This document shows, piece after piece, positions 1 to 12,300 of a stretch of DNA of 64,000 nt. Each line of letters starts with the position of its first letter. Positions within the stretch are counted from its first letter, which is position 1. The position numbers were made by a program, and so were the translations under genes. The stretch spans positions 8,535,501-8,599,500 of the forward strand of contig CM066988.1 in assembly GCA_033977485.1 (NCBI GenBank), written 5' to 3'. Source of the stretch: Hydrangea macrophylla (lineage: Eukaryota; Streptophyta; Magnoliopsida; Cornales; Hydrangeaceae). The notes under the pieces were generated by a model, which made no database searches, had not been told where the DNA came from, and saw nothing but the letters and a program-made list of their open reading frames with translations.

Positions 1-1
1 A

Positions 2-1156
2 TGTTATGTTTCGCGTTGTACTAGTTGTCAACAAGTAAAGGCCGAACGCCAAGTACCCTTGGGATTGTTACAACCGTTATCGATAGCCGAGTGGAAATGA
101 GAGCACATAACAATGGATTTTGTTAGCGGGTTTCTGAGGTCGAAGAGATCGAACACTATTATTTGGGTGATCGTTGATTGTTTGACGAAGTGGTCGCACT
201 TTCTACCTATCTGAACAACTAAGCCAATGACGTTAGCTAAGTTATATATTTGCGAAATTGTGAGACTACATGGTATCCCAATTTCTATCATTTCAGATAG
301 GGATAGTAGTTTTGCATCGAAGTTTTGGAGAACCTTGCAAGAAGCAATGGGTACCAAATCGCACTTTAGTACCGCTTTTCATCCTCAGACCGATGGCCAA
401 TCAGAGAGAGTAATCCAGATTTTGGAAGACATGCTTCGGTTATGTGTACTTGATTTCCAGGGTGATTGGGAAGACCACCTACCGTTAATTGAGTTCGCAT
501 ATAACAACAGTTTTCAGTCGAGTATTGGAATGGCTCCGTATGAAGCTTTATATGGTCGTGTATGTCGTTCATCGATTAGTTGGACAGAGGTGGGAGAAAG
601 AATGATTGAAGGGCCAAAAATTATACAAGAAACGACGGATAAGATAAAGATAATTAGACAACGGTTACTGACAGCCCAGAGTAGGTATAATAGTTATGCC
701 GACAAGCGCAGACGGCCGTTGGAATTCGATGTAGGAGACTTGGTGTTTTTGAAGGTGTCACCTTCAAAGGGAATAACCAGATTCGGTAGATACGGGAAAC
801 TCAACCTGAGGTATGTAGGACCTTTTGAGATTATTGGGAGAGTTGGACCCGTAGCTTATCGTTTGCAATTGCCGAGTGAGTATGCTTAAGTGCATAACGT
901 GTTTCACGTGTCATTGCTACATAAATAATTAGTGGAAGATAGAGATCAAGTAATGACTCCGACGCCGAATGAGATTCAGAGTGATTTGACGTATGTTGCG
1001 TATCCGATAGGAATATTGGATCGAAAAGACCAAGTCTTGCAAAATAAAGTGATATTGAAAGTGAAAGTGTTATGGTGTAGCCAAACGACAGAAGAGATGA
1101 CATGGGAAATCAAAGATGAGATACGTACCCAGTATCCACACCTTTTCGAGACATGA
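2..1156 (+). pseudogene. Integrase C-terminal part plus chromodomain remnant of element C
   Basis: One frame runs from the integrase zinc-binding part (C..C, around 17-40) through the DDE core: MDF near 112, SDRDSSF near 292 and GQSERV near 397. The GPFEIIG and YRLQLP stretch before 889 is the typical end of a gypsy integrase. The same frame continues after 889 to a tail ending in TWEIKDEIRTQYPHLF, as in chromodomain-bearing Tekay/Del elements. It is interrupted at 98-100 (TGA), 212-214 (TGA), 887-889 (TAA) and 926-928 (TAA). The first two look like single transitions of Trp and Arg codons. The family function is insertion of the cDNA, with the chromodomain steering to chromatin. This copy cannot make a whole protein. 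The start lies outside the window. Confidence 0.9.
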
Positions 1157-1179
1157 GGTATAAGTTTGGGGACAAACTT

Positions 1180-1198
1180 CTTTTAAGGGGGAGAGTAT
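1180..1198 (+). promoter_or_regulatory. Polypurine tract of element C
   Basis: The purine-rich run TTTTAAGGGGGAGAGTA directly precedes the LTR start and follows the stop of pol. This is the position and composition of a plus-strand primer site for gypsy reverse transcription. Confidence 0.75.
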
Positions 1199-3361
1199 TA
1201 TAACACCCGCATTTGTGTTATTGCATTGCATTACATTGTCATGCATAATAATGTGATGTGGCGTGTCTTTAGGCACATGGTTGAGTGAGTTTTGACTCAC
1301 GAGTCGTTTTGGGGTGTCTGTGTTAGAGGACCCTCTGAGAATTTGTTGGTGAGTGTTTTGTGGTTGTGAAGTCTCTCCGAGTATGAGACGGTCACTATGG
1401 AACATTTTAAATGTTTATCTGGAAATAAATGTTTACCTGTGTATTTCAATATCTGTATTATTTTCTGGCTTAGAATATATTTCTGTTGTTAGATTTAGTA
1501 TTCTGGTGAGAACGAATTAACACGCTATTAATTTGGTAGGCTAATTAGCAACTTCGAAAATGTCATGTAGAAATTCGCGTTTTAGCGACCAAACGGAACT
1601 TAGTTGGAAACTTTTATAATTTGGAGGTTTCACTTGTAAAGCTATGAATAAGCTGTATAGAAAGTTTCAGAGACTGATTAGGAGTTTTGAAAACTTGCGG
1701 GAAGGTAAACACAATTTCTGAAAGTGTTGCCTATATATAGATAGAGATGAATTGAGATATTTCACAAAGCTTACAACCTAAGTTTCAAAAAGAGGCCAAA
1801 AGGAGATTTGATTGCTTAGAGCTTTCCGATGACAAACGACGACCTTCCGTCAGTTTGTTTTCTCCCATATTTCATATTCGAGCTCCTCGAGGTAAGAGCT
1901 TCGTTTTGATATATGTTAGAGCTTGTTTGGCAAAGTTTTCCGAAAAGTTATTTTCTAGAATTTTTCATAAAAGTTGATAAATGGAATTTTGATCCATAGG
2001 AATTGTACTACACGGACTTGTACACGTTCTTTGTACACGGGTTTTCTTTGGATCGAAGTTTAAGAACATAAATCGGAGGTGAGTGATCCAACTATATTTT
2101 GGAATGATTTCTTGATGTGTATTCATGTTATATTTGAATAGCATGTATTAATTCATAGATGTATACTGTGTAGTTCATATTGGGCATTTGTATTGATAAG
2201 TAGGCCCAATAGCACGATGAAATGTTTGATTTCCGCGAGCATGGTGATATGTATTTGAGCATGTTAAGTTGCTTATGTGGGTCAGAAGGAGGACGTGGTC
2301 ACCGTGCCATTTTGTGGAGCCGATATAGGCATTAAGGTCGCACGATTGAAGAGAAGAATCGTGGGTCTTACCCTTTCGCGTGGACTTATTGGCGAGGAGT
2401 CGCGGATTGGGAGTATGGACGGGCACGTGAGTCTCCTGCGACTAGTATGAAATGTAGAGATGTGAATGCGGACATGTTTATCATTCATGTGCATATGTTA
2501 TTTTATTCACTAAGCGTTAGCTTAAACAAATCGAATATGTGTGGTTATTCAAATAACCATTGCAGGTGTAAATGCTGGCGAGGAATCGCAGAAGTGAGCA
2601 CGTGGGTTTTGGGAGTTTACTTAGAAGGCGACTCAATGCGTTAATCTCGTAGTTTTGTAATCAGATAGTCTATTTCATTTGTGTTGTTAAGGAACTTGTA
2701 ATAGAATGGATAATAGTCTTGTAAACGTTTTATTTTGGTTCCAAATCCTGTAAGGAATTACTACGTTTTGTTTTGACTTTGAAAACATGGTTTGGGTTGT
2801 TTATGTTATTATGTATATGAACCTTGAGTTCACGGTTTGAAATGTTTTACTTGTCGAATTCATGTCTTGAATTAATGTTGAGATAGTTTGCAGTCGCAAG
2901 GGTTGTTTGACCTTAGGCAATTTCCTAGTACAAGAAGGATTGCTGTCAGAGGGTCATTCGACCGGTCGAAAGGGACAGCTCGACCGGTCGAAGTGCCGTC
3001 TACTGTGAAGGATTATTTCCGAGGGGTCATCCGACCGGTCGAACGGGGCATCTCGACCGGTCGAAATGACCCCTGCATGAAAACTTTTTATACCACTTCC
3101 GCAACTTATTTGAATGTTTTGATTGGTTGTTAGGGCACCTTTGGGATCTCTTTGAATATAAATTCATTCGTTTCAAAATATAATTACGTTTTCAAATTTA
3201 TATGGATTTTACCAACTTCGGGTATATTGTTTCAAAAGAACGACTACTAATTGTTATATTTAAAGTTTATTTTCCACTGCTACAACTTTGAAATGGGTAG
3301 GAAGAGCCTCGGTGGCGTGCCACGGGCTTCGGTTCCGCTATAGTGGGACCGGACTGTGACA
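1199..3361 (+). repeat. 3' LTR of element C (about 2163 bp)
   Basis: It begins TATAACACCC (the expected TG has become TA) right after the polypurine tract and ends GTGACA. A TATA-like box (TATATATAG) is at 1732-1740 and probably marks the U3/R border. The second half contains a palindrome cluster at 2957-3065. The 5' LTR is outside the window, so divergence cannot be estimated. Confidence 0.85.
2957..3065. repeat. Four copies of a CGACCGGTCGAA palindrome in the LTR of C
   Basis: Copies lie at 2957-2970 (a perfect 14-bp palindrome, TTCGACCGGTCGAA), 2981-2992, 3031-3043 and 3054-3065. The outer copies are flanked by GGGTCAT and ATGACCC, so the block is also a larger imperfect inverted repeat. 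It lies about 1.2 kb downstream of the TATA box, in the part of the LTR that would be in the transcript. It is the CCGG-centred version of the palindrome seen in the LTRs of A and B. Confidence 0.85.
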
Positions 3362-3660
3362 TAACACTATCCCATGCATGCTGACCACACATTGTGCAAT
3401 GCTCATGCTCTAGATACAGGATTTACCATATGCTTTGTATTTATCATATCAATTCTTTATCCAGTTATTAGCATGCAATCATGTTCCATTCTAGCATTCA
3501 GTTCAGCAATATCATCATGTATCAATTAAACAATTCATCTTGTTACAGTGTTGCACTATCTCTTAAATTAACAATATCACATAATGAAAGCATGGATAAA
3601 TATTTAAATAGCTAAACAATATGTATTATAAACAACAAGAATTAATCATGTTCTATGAGG

Positions 3661-3785
3661 TTCGATCGGTTGAACTCTTTTTAATCGATTGAGGAAAAGG
3701 TAGTTTCAATCGATCAAAGTCCCTTAGATTGATTGAGGAAATAGCAAGTTCGATCGATCGAGAATAGTTCGATCGATTGAGATTC
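3661..3785. repeat. Palindrome cluster 1 in the LTR of A
   Basis: There are about six degenerate copies of TTCGATCGATTGAG-type half palindromes, including TTCGATCGATCGAG near 3748. The matching cluster in A's other LTR is at 9145-9262. In element orientation it lies downstream of the TATA box, in the transcribed part of the LTR. Confidence 0.75.
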
Positions 3786-4205
3786 ATCTTCTACCCAGAA
3801 ACTGGGCAGAGACAAATTGGTGTTTCGGGGTCACTATGTACACGTCTAAACAAACAAAAATCATCCTAGAATTATCCTTTGAGTGAGTTAATGAACTCAC
3901 CTCTCTCCGACGGTCCGGTGGCGGCGTATCGAGCTTGACGGCGACGACGACTATGGTGAGCTCCTTCTCTCTCTCTCTCTCTCATTTTCTTCTCTATCTC
4001 TAATCTCTTCTCTCTCTCTCTCTGTTCTACTCTTCTTCTGCTCCTTTTCTTGTTATCCTTCTCTTTCTGCTTCACCTGAGAGGGTGTATATATATAACAC
4101 ACGAGGTTATATATATATACAAAACATACACATACACAAACTCTTTCTCTCTCTCTCTCTCTCTAACTCCCTAAATTGACAAACACCCACACACACAAAA
4201 CACAC

Positions 4206-4440
4206 GTGTATATATAGGGAGGAAAAGGGCAGGTGCCAAACGCATAAGATAAGAATAATAACACTTTCCATCAATTGACGTGAGTTCGATCGATCGAGCA
4301 TAGGTCGGTCAAGGTTCGATCGATTGAAAGGATTTCAATCGCTTAAGGAAGGGTACACGTCACAGAATCAGGTCGGTAGCGTTTCGATCGCTTGAGAATA
4401 CAAAAGTTCAAGCGATCGTGAAGACTCCGATCGATTGAGA
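4206..4440 (-). promoter_or_regulatory. Element A LTR promoter: palindrome cluster 2 and TATA box
   Basis: On the minus strand, six or more palindrome-type sites (CGATCGATCGAA, CAAGCGATCG, TCAATCGATCGG) occupy 4440-4285. A TATA box (CCCTATATATACACG) follows near 4215-4206. The other LTR has the same order (31192-31018, then TATATATA near 30965). The spacing of about 70 bp suggests that the cluster is an upstream promoter element. That role is inferred. Confidence 0.6.
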
Positions 4441-4519
4441 AAGGTTCTTCACTAAGGGTTCACATAAGCATGCATGTCTTATTTATAAAACCATGTATCC
4501 AAAAATACAGGGTATTACA

Positions 4520-5689
4520 TTATCCACCACTTATCAAAAGATTTCATCCTCAAAATCTGATACAGTAGCCCCTAAAATAAAAAGAAATCCATCTTGGAAG
4601 ACATACTCTAAAATGCTCAAGTTCTCGTTTTACATAAACGATCACATCAGCGGCCAAAGGGTTAAGTTCTAAACACGTGATACAAAATATCAATGATCCA
4701 TGAATATTGGGGCGACAGCTATAAATCTTAGGATTTAGTCATATGAAATTCGTATATCAAACTTTGGAAAAAGGTTCTAGGTAACACAATCTATTCATCT
4801 TATAAAACGGAAACGGCTAGTCTCCAAATACACAAGGTTCCTTCCTCGGGTCGAACTCTACGATGTGAGAGTTCTACCGATCAAGTGTTCTAATCTCATC
4901 TAAGTTGTAGCGAAGCATTACCATCTACTCCCGTCTTTGAAGATGCTTCATACTGTGCTGACGACGTCTCTACTATATCATCAGTCGGCTGTCTCCCATC
5001 TCTGGACTTCTTGTTATGATCGTCAACGTCCTCAGTTGGTCTCTTATTGCACACGATGTCCTTGTTACCTCCCGTGTTATTATCATCCTTCAGTATGTTG
5101 ACTTGAAAGCATTGTGACTCTGGCATCATAGTGGGTGATTTAAACTTCCTCACGTGTCTCCAAATTCCCACACACTATTGATATAATCATCTCTCGAGGT
5201 CGTACAATCTGTTGAATACTCATTTTACTTCCACGTACTAATCAAATAGGTTAGGCTGGGCTATATACTGATTTTTATGAGTCATTCTACTCTATAAAAT
5301 CTTGTTTGGATGAAAGCAACAAGCAATCGATGTCGAAGAGCAATCTTCTATGGTACTCTTTGTAATTTTGGTGTCGACTCTGCGTCACTAGTACCCTCTC
5401 TTGCATACTCGTAATCTTCTAGTTCATCCTCTCCTATCAAGACTGCGTCTCAAAAAAATTGAGATTCCTCATCTCTAATCTCTATCCAACATACCAACGG
5501 TTGGCATAGTCATTCGTATAGGGAGGTAGATGATGTCATATAGGGATGCAATTGATTTTATATCTATACTTGGATAACTACTATCACAGACGACTATCGA
5601 CCACTGTCAAGTGAATTGCTTAGGTATCTACAATTTATGGTGTAGGCTAATCCTCTTACAATCAAATCAAACAAATGCCAAATTTCTGA
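4520..5689. other. Internal region of element A without recognisable coding
   Basis: In element orientation this lies between gag and the 3' LTR, where pol would be expected. A minus-strand open frame of 91 codons (5171-4896) resembles nothing I know. Bases 4520-4532 (TTATCCACCACTT on the plus strand) are the reverse complement of a purine tract, AAGTGGTGGATAA, and fit the PPT. Confidence 0.6.
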
Positions 5690-6900
5690 AATATCGAGAT
5701 CATATGTAATACAAAATGTAGGTGCTAAGGGTTGTACCTTCTGTATATCGTCCTTGTCTAAGTCGAGACCAATTATTTGTTCGATGAGTCAGGCCTCGTG
5801 GTACTTGCTGCGATGGAACATTGTGTTGCATCTCTAGTTCTGGACAAAACTTACGGACATGACCGACTTTACCCGCAGTTGAAACACCGTATTCCCCATC
5901 CATTAGATTTTCTTAATGCTCTGTATTCTTGGGAATTGTGTCCCGGTACTCCACAATTGTAGCAGATATTTCGTTCTCTATGTTGTGTTGGAGTCACCAC
6001 TGGTTTTGATTCTTTCTTGTCGTTCTCCAATCTCTTGAGCTTCTAGCGGTTGCCTATGTAACTTCTCTCTGTGTTTCCTTATTGAACTTGGTTAGCTGCT
6101 AACATCACCTGACTGTCCCTTCCTCTCTAATCCATTAGGAGAAACTAGTCTTTTTCTGGAAATGTTTGATCAAAGTATGGTTCTTTGCTACTCTGAGTAT
6201 CAACTTCTAGTTTCGTTGCCATTTCTATCAAAGATTTAAAAGATTGGTTTAAATGTCCTATAGTCATATGACGAATATGAGGAACTAATCCTTGATGATA
6301 TCTTTTGATCTTTCGTCTTGGTGTGCCGATTATATGCGATGCAAATCATGATAGCCTCTCGAATTGAGTTGTATATTCTGGCACTGTCATACTACCTTGG
6401 ACTAATTGTATGAACTCCATTTCCCTTTTGTTCTTTTCAGACTCTGGGAAGTACTTCTCTAGAAATCGAGTCTTGAATGATTCTCAAGTCATCCTTCCTA
6501 TAGCTTCTTCACCTATTGTAGCTTTCACTGCGTCCCACCAATTTGCTGCTGAGAATGTCAGTTGAAATACTACCAAATGTCTTTTTTCAGTATTAGTACA
6601 TTCGAGTGTCTTAAATATCAATTCTATATGGCGAATCCATTGCTCAGCTTGCTATGCTCTCGTTAATTCGGTAAAGGTTCTTGGTTGAAGAGCAGGAAAT
6701 TTCTTTAGCAACTTGACTCTTATCTGTCGTACTGGTGCTCCATTACCGATGACACAATTTGCACGATTGATAACTTATTCCATATGACGGATGAAAGCTT
6801 CGACCATTCCTGTTGGATCTATCTCAGGAGGTACTTAATCAGGTACTCCATTTAGCTGGCCTGGGTTCCCTCAAGTTGTCCTAAGCATAACGAGTGTTGG
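5690..6900 (-). pseudogene. Decayed gag with two zinc knuckles (element A)
   Basis: Read on the minus strand from about 6900, one frame gives a clear gypsy gag core. It includes WIRHIELIF, WWDAVKATIGEE, FLEKYFPESEKNKREMEF and QLVQGSMTVPEYTTQFERLS. Several stops interrupt it, for example at expected Trp and Arg positions after IGRMT and FERLS. Downstream (about 5960-5830) lie two CCHC zinc knuckles: CYNCGVPGHNSQEY, with its last Cys changed to Tyr, and CFNCG..GHVRKFC, split by a frame change. Gag forms the particle and binds the RNA. This copy is non-functional. Two knuckles and the WW..A motif fit a chromovirus gag. Confidence 0.8.
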
Positions 6901-7605
6901 TAGTGTTCAGTGTTTCTACCTACAAATGAAAAACTACTCGATCAGTCGCATTCTATCTTACAGCTCAGGCAAAAACACGCGGTAACAAATATATAATACC
7001 ACTATATAATACGATCACATCAAGTATATGAATACCTCACATAAATAATAATATTAACCACAAAGGTCAGTCTACCTACCAGGTACGCTCAAATGTATCT
7101 ATGCTCATTACAAAGGTCATGAAACTACAAGTTCTATGCGTAACATCAAATCTTAAACATTTTATTTCTATTCTTAGGTTCCATACTACGAATACTGCTC
7201 AACTAACATGTGAGACCACTCAACTAACATGTGGCTTAAGGTAACAGGATAATCTTATCCATAACCTCGTTCTACTTCTAGGTCATACTGACTATTTCAC
7301 GATCGCTTAAGGATTCGTCAGTCTCTAAATTCTAACGATTCTATATTTATGATCTCCACAACCACAACTAACTCTAGATGCCTTGTTCTCTGTGAACTCA
7401 GCTATCAACAGTTTTAACGATTTTTCATCAGCTCCAACAGTTACTACCTTCCAAAGAAACATCCTTAGACGAATTCATCTAACTTCTCGTCTACGTGACA
7501 AGATAATAGCTCCATCTTATCTCAGCTAATCCTCATGCTATCGACATTAACTTGGAACTCGAGTTCTAATAAAAAAATTATAAGCGATTCGCAACTAAAA
7601 CCTAC
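6901..7605. other. Leader region of element A
   Basis: This lies between the PBS and the gag remnant. I see no open frame of useful length and no known motif. It is probably the untranslated leader of A. Confidence 0.5.
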
Positions 7606-7617
7606 GCTCTAATACCA
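7606..7617 (-). promoter_or_regulatory. Primer binding site of element A (initiator Met-tRNA type)
   Basis: The minus strand reads TGGTATTAGAGC, one base from TGGTATCAGAGC, the complement of the initiator tRNA-Met 3' end. It lies 7 bp inside the LTR boundary at 7625. This fixes both the orientation of A and the LTR end. Confidence 0.85.
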
Positions 7618-7624
7618 AAAATTC

Positions 7625-9365
7625 TGTCACGCTGAGAAGCAAAAAGAGAGAAAACAAGTTCCTTTTTGGTCCCATACGTTCATGACTGGTGAATAACCAC
7701 ATTGTCATCTACTCAAACCAATAAACACACTGATAAGGAGGATGCTATTCATAGAAAATATCTTATTAACATAATCAGAGGCTACATTGGAAATATAAAA
7801 GGTTTGGAAGCAACATATGCCCAAGTACCAATTATAAAAGTCTACTAAATCTATTACAACAACTGACTTAGAGTCTGAGGCCTACACAAATATTAATAGA
7901 AGTACACCAGATATACAAAATAATAGTTATAAAGTGGCACATCTTCGTCTTCAAGCCTTCAGCTCTAAGTCCGGCGGAACATCAGTCTTAAGTCCTCAAG
8001 ACCTGCAAAGCTCTAGACATTGGAGTGTCCAGGGCATGAACACCATCAACTTTGAATACAAAGTTGAGTGAGCACATCAAACACACTCTTTACCCATTAT
8101 TGTTCAGTGTCTTAAAATGCGGTTAATCTCTTAGCAATGACGTCTCTCATGGACATAGCAGAGGTCTCATTAAACTACATAAGAATTCAATGATAGCAGG
8201 AAATATATTAAGAAATGACAAGGATAAAGATCATGGTATAATATCTCATCACATATTCACCAAATCAATGCATGCAACCCATGCATCTATCTTCATGTCG
8301 GGATGCTGAATTCTTGACTCAACAATCATCTTACTAATCATTCTCATATTCATATCTATTTTCGTATCCATTCGTCGATAAAATAATACCATTCTATATC
8401 CATACATCGATACCATAATGTCAATCTGATATCCATATAATTGAGCCAGTAAGCCACACCGGTCGCTTACTCAATGGTGTCCTACTTCATACGATCCCTT
8501 GACAAGTTACCGATCATCTACACGGTACATCCTATCTATAAACAATGGAAGTGGTACATCAGACGTCTTTAACGATGTGTATATCCTCACTGGTCGTCTA
8601 CATGTTCACCCGGCTCGTCAGCCATTGATCCCACTAGAGCACTAGTCGAACGTCTTCAATGGTACACTAGATGTCTTTAATAGTGCATACACATCACTGG
8701 ATGTCTTCAACAGTGAGAGGCATACTAGGAACCCTAACCGTCCCACGTCCACCCGGCTCGTCAGCCGTTGATCCCACAGATCCAAAGTACACATATTCCA
8801 TATTGAGGCACAGTTCTCGATTCCCATCATATTCTTTTATCTCTTCATAACACTATCTCATACATGCTGACCAAATGTTGTACAATGGTCATGCTCTAGA
8901 TATAGGATTTAGCATATGCTCTGTATTCATCATATCTATTCTTTATCCGATATTAGCATGCAGTCATGTTTTGTTCTACCATTCAGTTCAGCAATATCAT
9001 CATGAAACAATTAAATGGTTCATCTTGTTACAGTGTTGCACTCTCTCTTAAATTAATAATATCACATATTGAAAGCATGGATAAATATTTAAACAGTTAA
9101 ACAATATGTATTATAAACAACAAGAATTAATCATGTTCTATGAGGTTCGATCGATTAAACTCTTTTCAATTGATTGAGGAAAATATAGTTTCGATCAATC
9201 AAAGTCCCTTAGATTGATTGAGGAAACAGCAAGTTCGATAGAGAATAGTTCGATCGATTGAGATTCATCTTCTACCCAACTGGACAGAGACGAACTGGTG
9301 TTTCGGGGTCACTATATACACGTCTAAACACATAGTAATCATCCTAGAATTATCCCTTGAGCGAG
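7625..9365 (-). repeat. Element A 5' LTR, first part (up to the D insertion)
   Basis: It starts TGTCACGCTGAG on the plus strand (LTR end CTCAGCGTGACA in element orientation). It continues at 30699 after the 21.3-kb insertion of D. Together the parts give an LTR of about 2.3 kb. Bases 8837-9365 match 3362-3885 of the other LTR. Bases 9361-9365 (GCGAG) are the left target duplication of D. Open frames here are short and not credible. Confidence 0.85.
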
Positions 9366-12300
9366 TGTAGACACCCCATTTTGTCGGCTATCGGATTTAG
9401 TAGACCCATAGCTTGGTGGTTCGCAATGATCGCAAAAGACTCGAAAGGACTCTTGGAAGTCAGCTCCATCTCTCAGAATGCTCAGAATGACCAAAATGCC
9501 CCCGAAAGCCCGAAAACTCCCAGATTTGGTCTCAGAGTTCTGAAAACATGCTATGTCGTAAGAAAAGCGATAAAAAGAGTTTTAAAGAGAAATCAGATGA
9601 AATCGTCGGCTCCCAGAGACCCCCGAAAGTCCCGGAAGTTCCCAGAAAGTCCCCGTTGACCGATTTGACCAAGGTTTGACCAGGTTTGACCAAGTTTGAC
9701 CGAAATCGTCGGAATTCACCAAAATCTTTTTAAATCACGGGAAAAGTGTTAAAACAAGTTCCAAAAGAAAATCGAGCGAAAACATCAGCTCTTGGGAACT
9801 CCCGGAGGTTTCCAGAACTTCCCGGGAATCCCATGTTTGACCAGTTTGACCAGAATTTGACTTTGGAACCGGGGTGCCGAAACAATTTTCAAATATTTTT
9901 CATGGATACTAGAGGTCAATAGCTTTCCAACGGTATATCGCACATAATTTCTGGATTTAAAACGAATTTATTATGAATTCCCGAAGGTGAAAAAGGCGAT
10001 CAAATCGGCTTTTATCACGAATACCGCAAAACTTTTCAAAGTGACTTATCCCCGAACTATTTTTTATGTAAAGTAGACTCCATTACCTTTCCAACGGTAT
10101 ATCACAACCTCAATTTGGAGTTCGTATGCATTTTCTGTGAATTTCGGACAAAATAGGGCCTTTTCGCGGATACCGGAACTTCAGGGGGCCTAAACAGCAT
10201 TATCCAGACGAAGGGAGGAGCACTGCCGCCGCGGCACTGGCCCACTGCCGCCGCGGCACTGGCCCAGTGCCGCCGCGGCACTCCCCTCCAGAACAGTGTA
10301 TTTTTGTAATATGTTTTGTGGTCCCATTTTGATTAATTAAAAACCAAAACGACATAGTTTTATGATTTCAGATGTTTGGAGCCAATGGGAATACTTTCTA
10401 AATCCCAAAACCACCCCAAGTTGGCCTATATAAACACCCCATTACTCCTCATTTTAGGGGAGTCAAATGTGAGTTTTGAGAAAGTTTGGGAGAGAAAGTT
10501 GTAGAGATAAGGTTAGAGTAGAGAGAAAAGAAGCTTTCTTCTTTGATTTTCAAAACAAAAGTGAGTTCCAACTTTGTTTTTTACTTCATTACTTCCATTT
10601 ACTTCAACATTCAATACTTCCAACCACCATTTTAGTAAGCATTTAAGAGAGTGGAAGCTTCTTCCATGTCTAGTGTCATTACATATGAGTGAAACACCAA
10701 TCTACAAGTTCATGCTTCATGAATATCATCTATTGATCATCATCTCTTTGCTTGTTTATTTATTGTTCATCTCTTCTTATCCCATTTCTTTTTTGACTTT
10801 TCTTTATTTACTTTCTAGTTCATCATCATCTAAGTGATGACATGAAGTTTGGGGTGAGTGAATCCTTATGGATAGTAGCTCTTGACCTCAAAAACATGTT
10901 TGATAGATGATGATCATAACCTCAATACTTCCAAGGTATTCTTGGAATGTATTGAAGTTATGTTCAAAAAATAAAATAAATCTCTCCAACAATCTTGGAG
11001 ATTCTTAATGATGAGTTTGATGTTGGTATTCTAAGTGGTCATAATCCTTATTGAGTGTTGAAAATATGTTTTCAAAACATCTATTTCAAAACCCCTCTCA
11101 ATCCCTCTCATTTGGTTTCAAGAAATAAAACTTTGTTTTCCTCAATATCTCCAAAACAATGACCCAAAACAATGAGCTGTTCAGATTCAAAGATTTGTTT
11201 TGAATTAAATACTCAAGTTATGATGATGAAACTACTTGGAAAACCTTCCCAATACATCATAGTTTGTCCCTAATTTTTCCCATCAATTATAGAAATGTGA
11301 AAGTATTTGTTTTGGATGTGAGAAGTTCATATTCATAATCTGCCTCTGTTCTCACAGAATGTTCACCCAACTTCTTGCACTTATTCTGGACATTTTCATC
11401 ACTGTACATATATCTTTTCTATTTTTTTTATAAAACTTGGGTGTCTTAGGAAACTTTTGGTATATAATGGGCCATCATAAACCTTTTCTTTGATTTATGC
11501 AAAATCATACAAAATCAGTCAACAGTGCAGCTTTTGTTTCTGAGTCATGTGTGCATTCTGATTTTTTTCTTTTAATCTGTGATAGCTATTGATGTTTGGC
11601 TTTCTGGGTTATTTTATAGACACAATAAGAATGATCTCAGATTTTTCTCACATTTTTCTAGGCACGTTTGACCTCCCATTATAATGTTGCAAAGTAATAT
11701 ATGCAGTCTGTCCACTATTCACAGCAAGCACATTTCAACTTTTATTCTTTGATTTGATGCTCATATGCATTCCAAATTAGCCCATATCTCAGGAAGTAGT
11801 TCATACTACATTTGTATATATCCCATGTTGATTAAATCCATTCATTCATGTACATTTTAGACTTCCAAGTCATTTTAGAAATCCATGTACACAAAACACA
11901 CTACAACCTTTGCACATTTCTAGGTACATACATTGTATCCATGCAAAGATTTGGGGTTTTTGTAACTCTTAATCTAAGAAGATTATAAGGAATGAACTTG
12001 ATCACACGTTCATGCTTCCCCTCGATCTAATCATCCTTTCTCATCCGTCCCGGGGATTGAGAGGTCTTCTTTTCTCAAAAGAATAACATGCATCATCCTA
12101 GTTTGCTAAGCATATTTTGATTTCTTTGATTATTTGTTTCAAGAACAATTCATGTCCCCTTTTAGATTAGGAAGTCTTGATTATTTAATACATGATTAGA
12201 TGATTTTTCCTAGGTTTATTTGTGTGATCTTTCACTTTACATTGTATGATATTTGGCTTAGATCTTATGAATGATATCTTATCTTTAGATCTTCCATTTC

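Larger units (their letters stand above)
1..3361 (+). mobile_element. Element C: 3' end of a Tekay-type Ty3/gypsy chromovirus
   Basis: The window opens inside the integrase of a Ty3/gypsy element and continues through a chromodomain-like tail, a polypurine tract and a 3' LTR of about 2.16 kb. The end at 3361 (GTGACA) abuts sequence that is homologous, without a gap, to the right LTR of element A (compare 8837 onward), so C is inserted in A's left LTR. The Tekay/Del assignment rests on the integrase, the chromodomain tail, the LTR start (TATAACACCC, one base off the usual TGTAACACCC) and the LTR end. The 5' half lies outside the window, so its target duplication cannot be checked. The copy is dead: its pol frame holds several stops. 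Confidence 0.9.
3362..4519 (-). repeat. Element A 3' LTR (left copy, truncated by C)
   Basis: It is homologous to 8837-9365 joined to 30699-31272. It ends at 4519 with GGGTATTACA, the reverse complement of a TGTAATACCC LTR start. About 1.2 kb of the LTR (matching 7625-8836) is missing from the window because C is inserted at 3361/3362. It contains CT-rich microsatellite runs (about 3962-4022 and 4140-4165) and two palindrome clusters. Confidence 0.85.

Noticed and set aside
2888..3133. 81-codon frame over the CCGG palindromes in the LTR of C
   Set aside because: It starts without an ATG and translates the palindrome cluster; no family resemblance.
4896..5171. 91-codon minus-strand frame in element A as a possible extra gene
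   Set aside because: No recognisable domain, hydrophilic low-complexity content, and surrounding sequence is decayed.
10574..10837. 87-codon open frame present in both LTRs of D (also at 28602-28865)
   Set aside because: No ATG at the start, Ser/Leu-rich low complexity, and duplication is explained by the LTRs.
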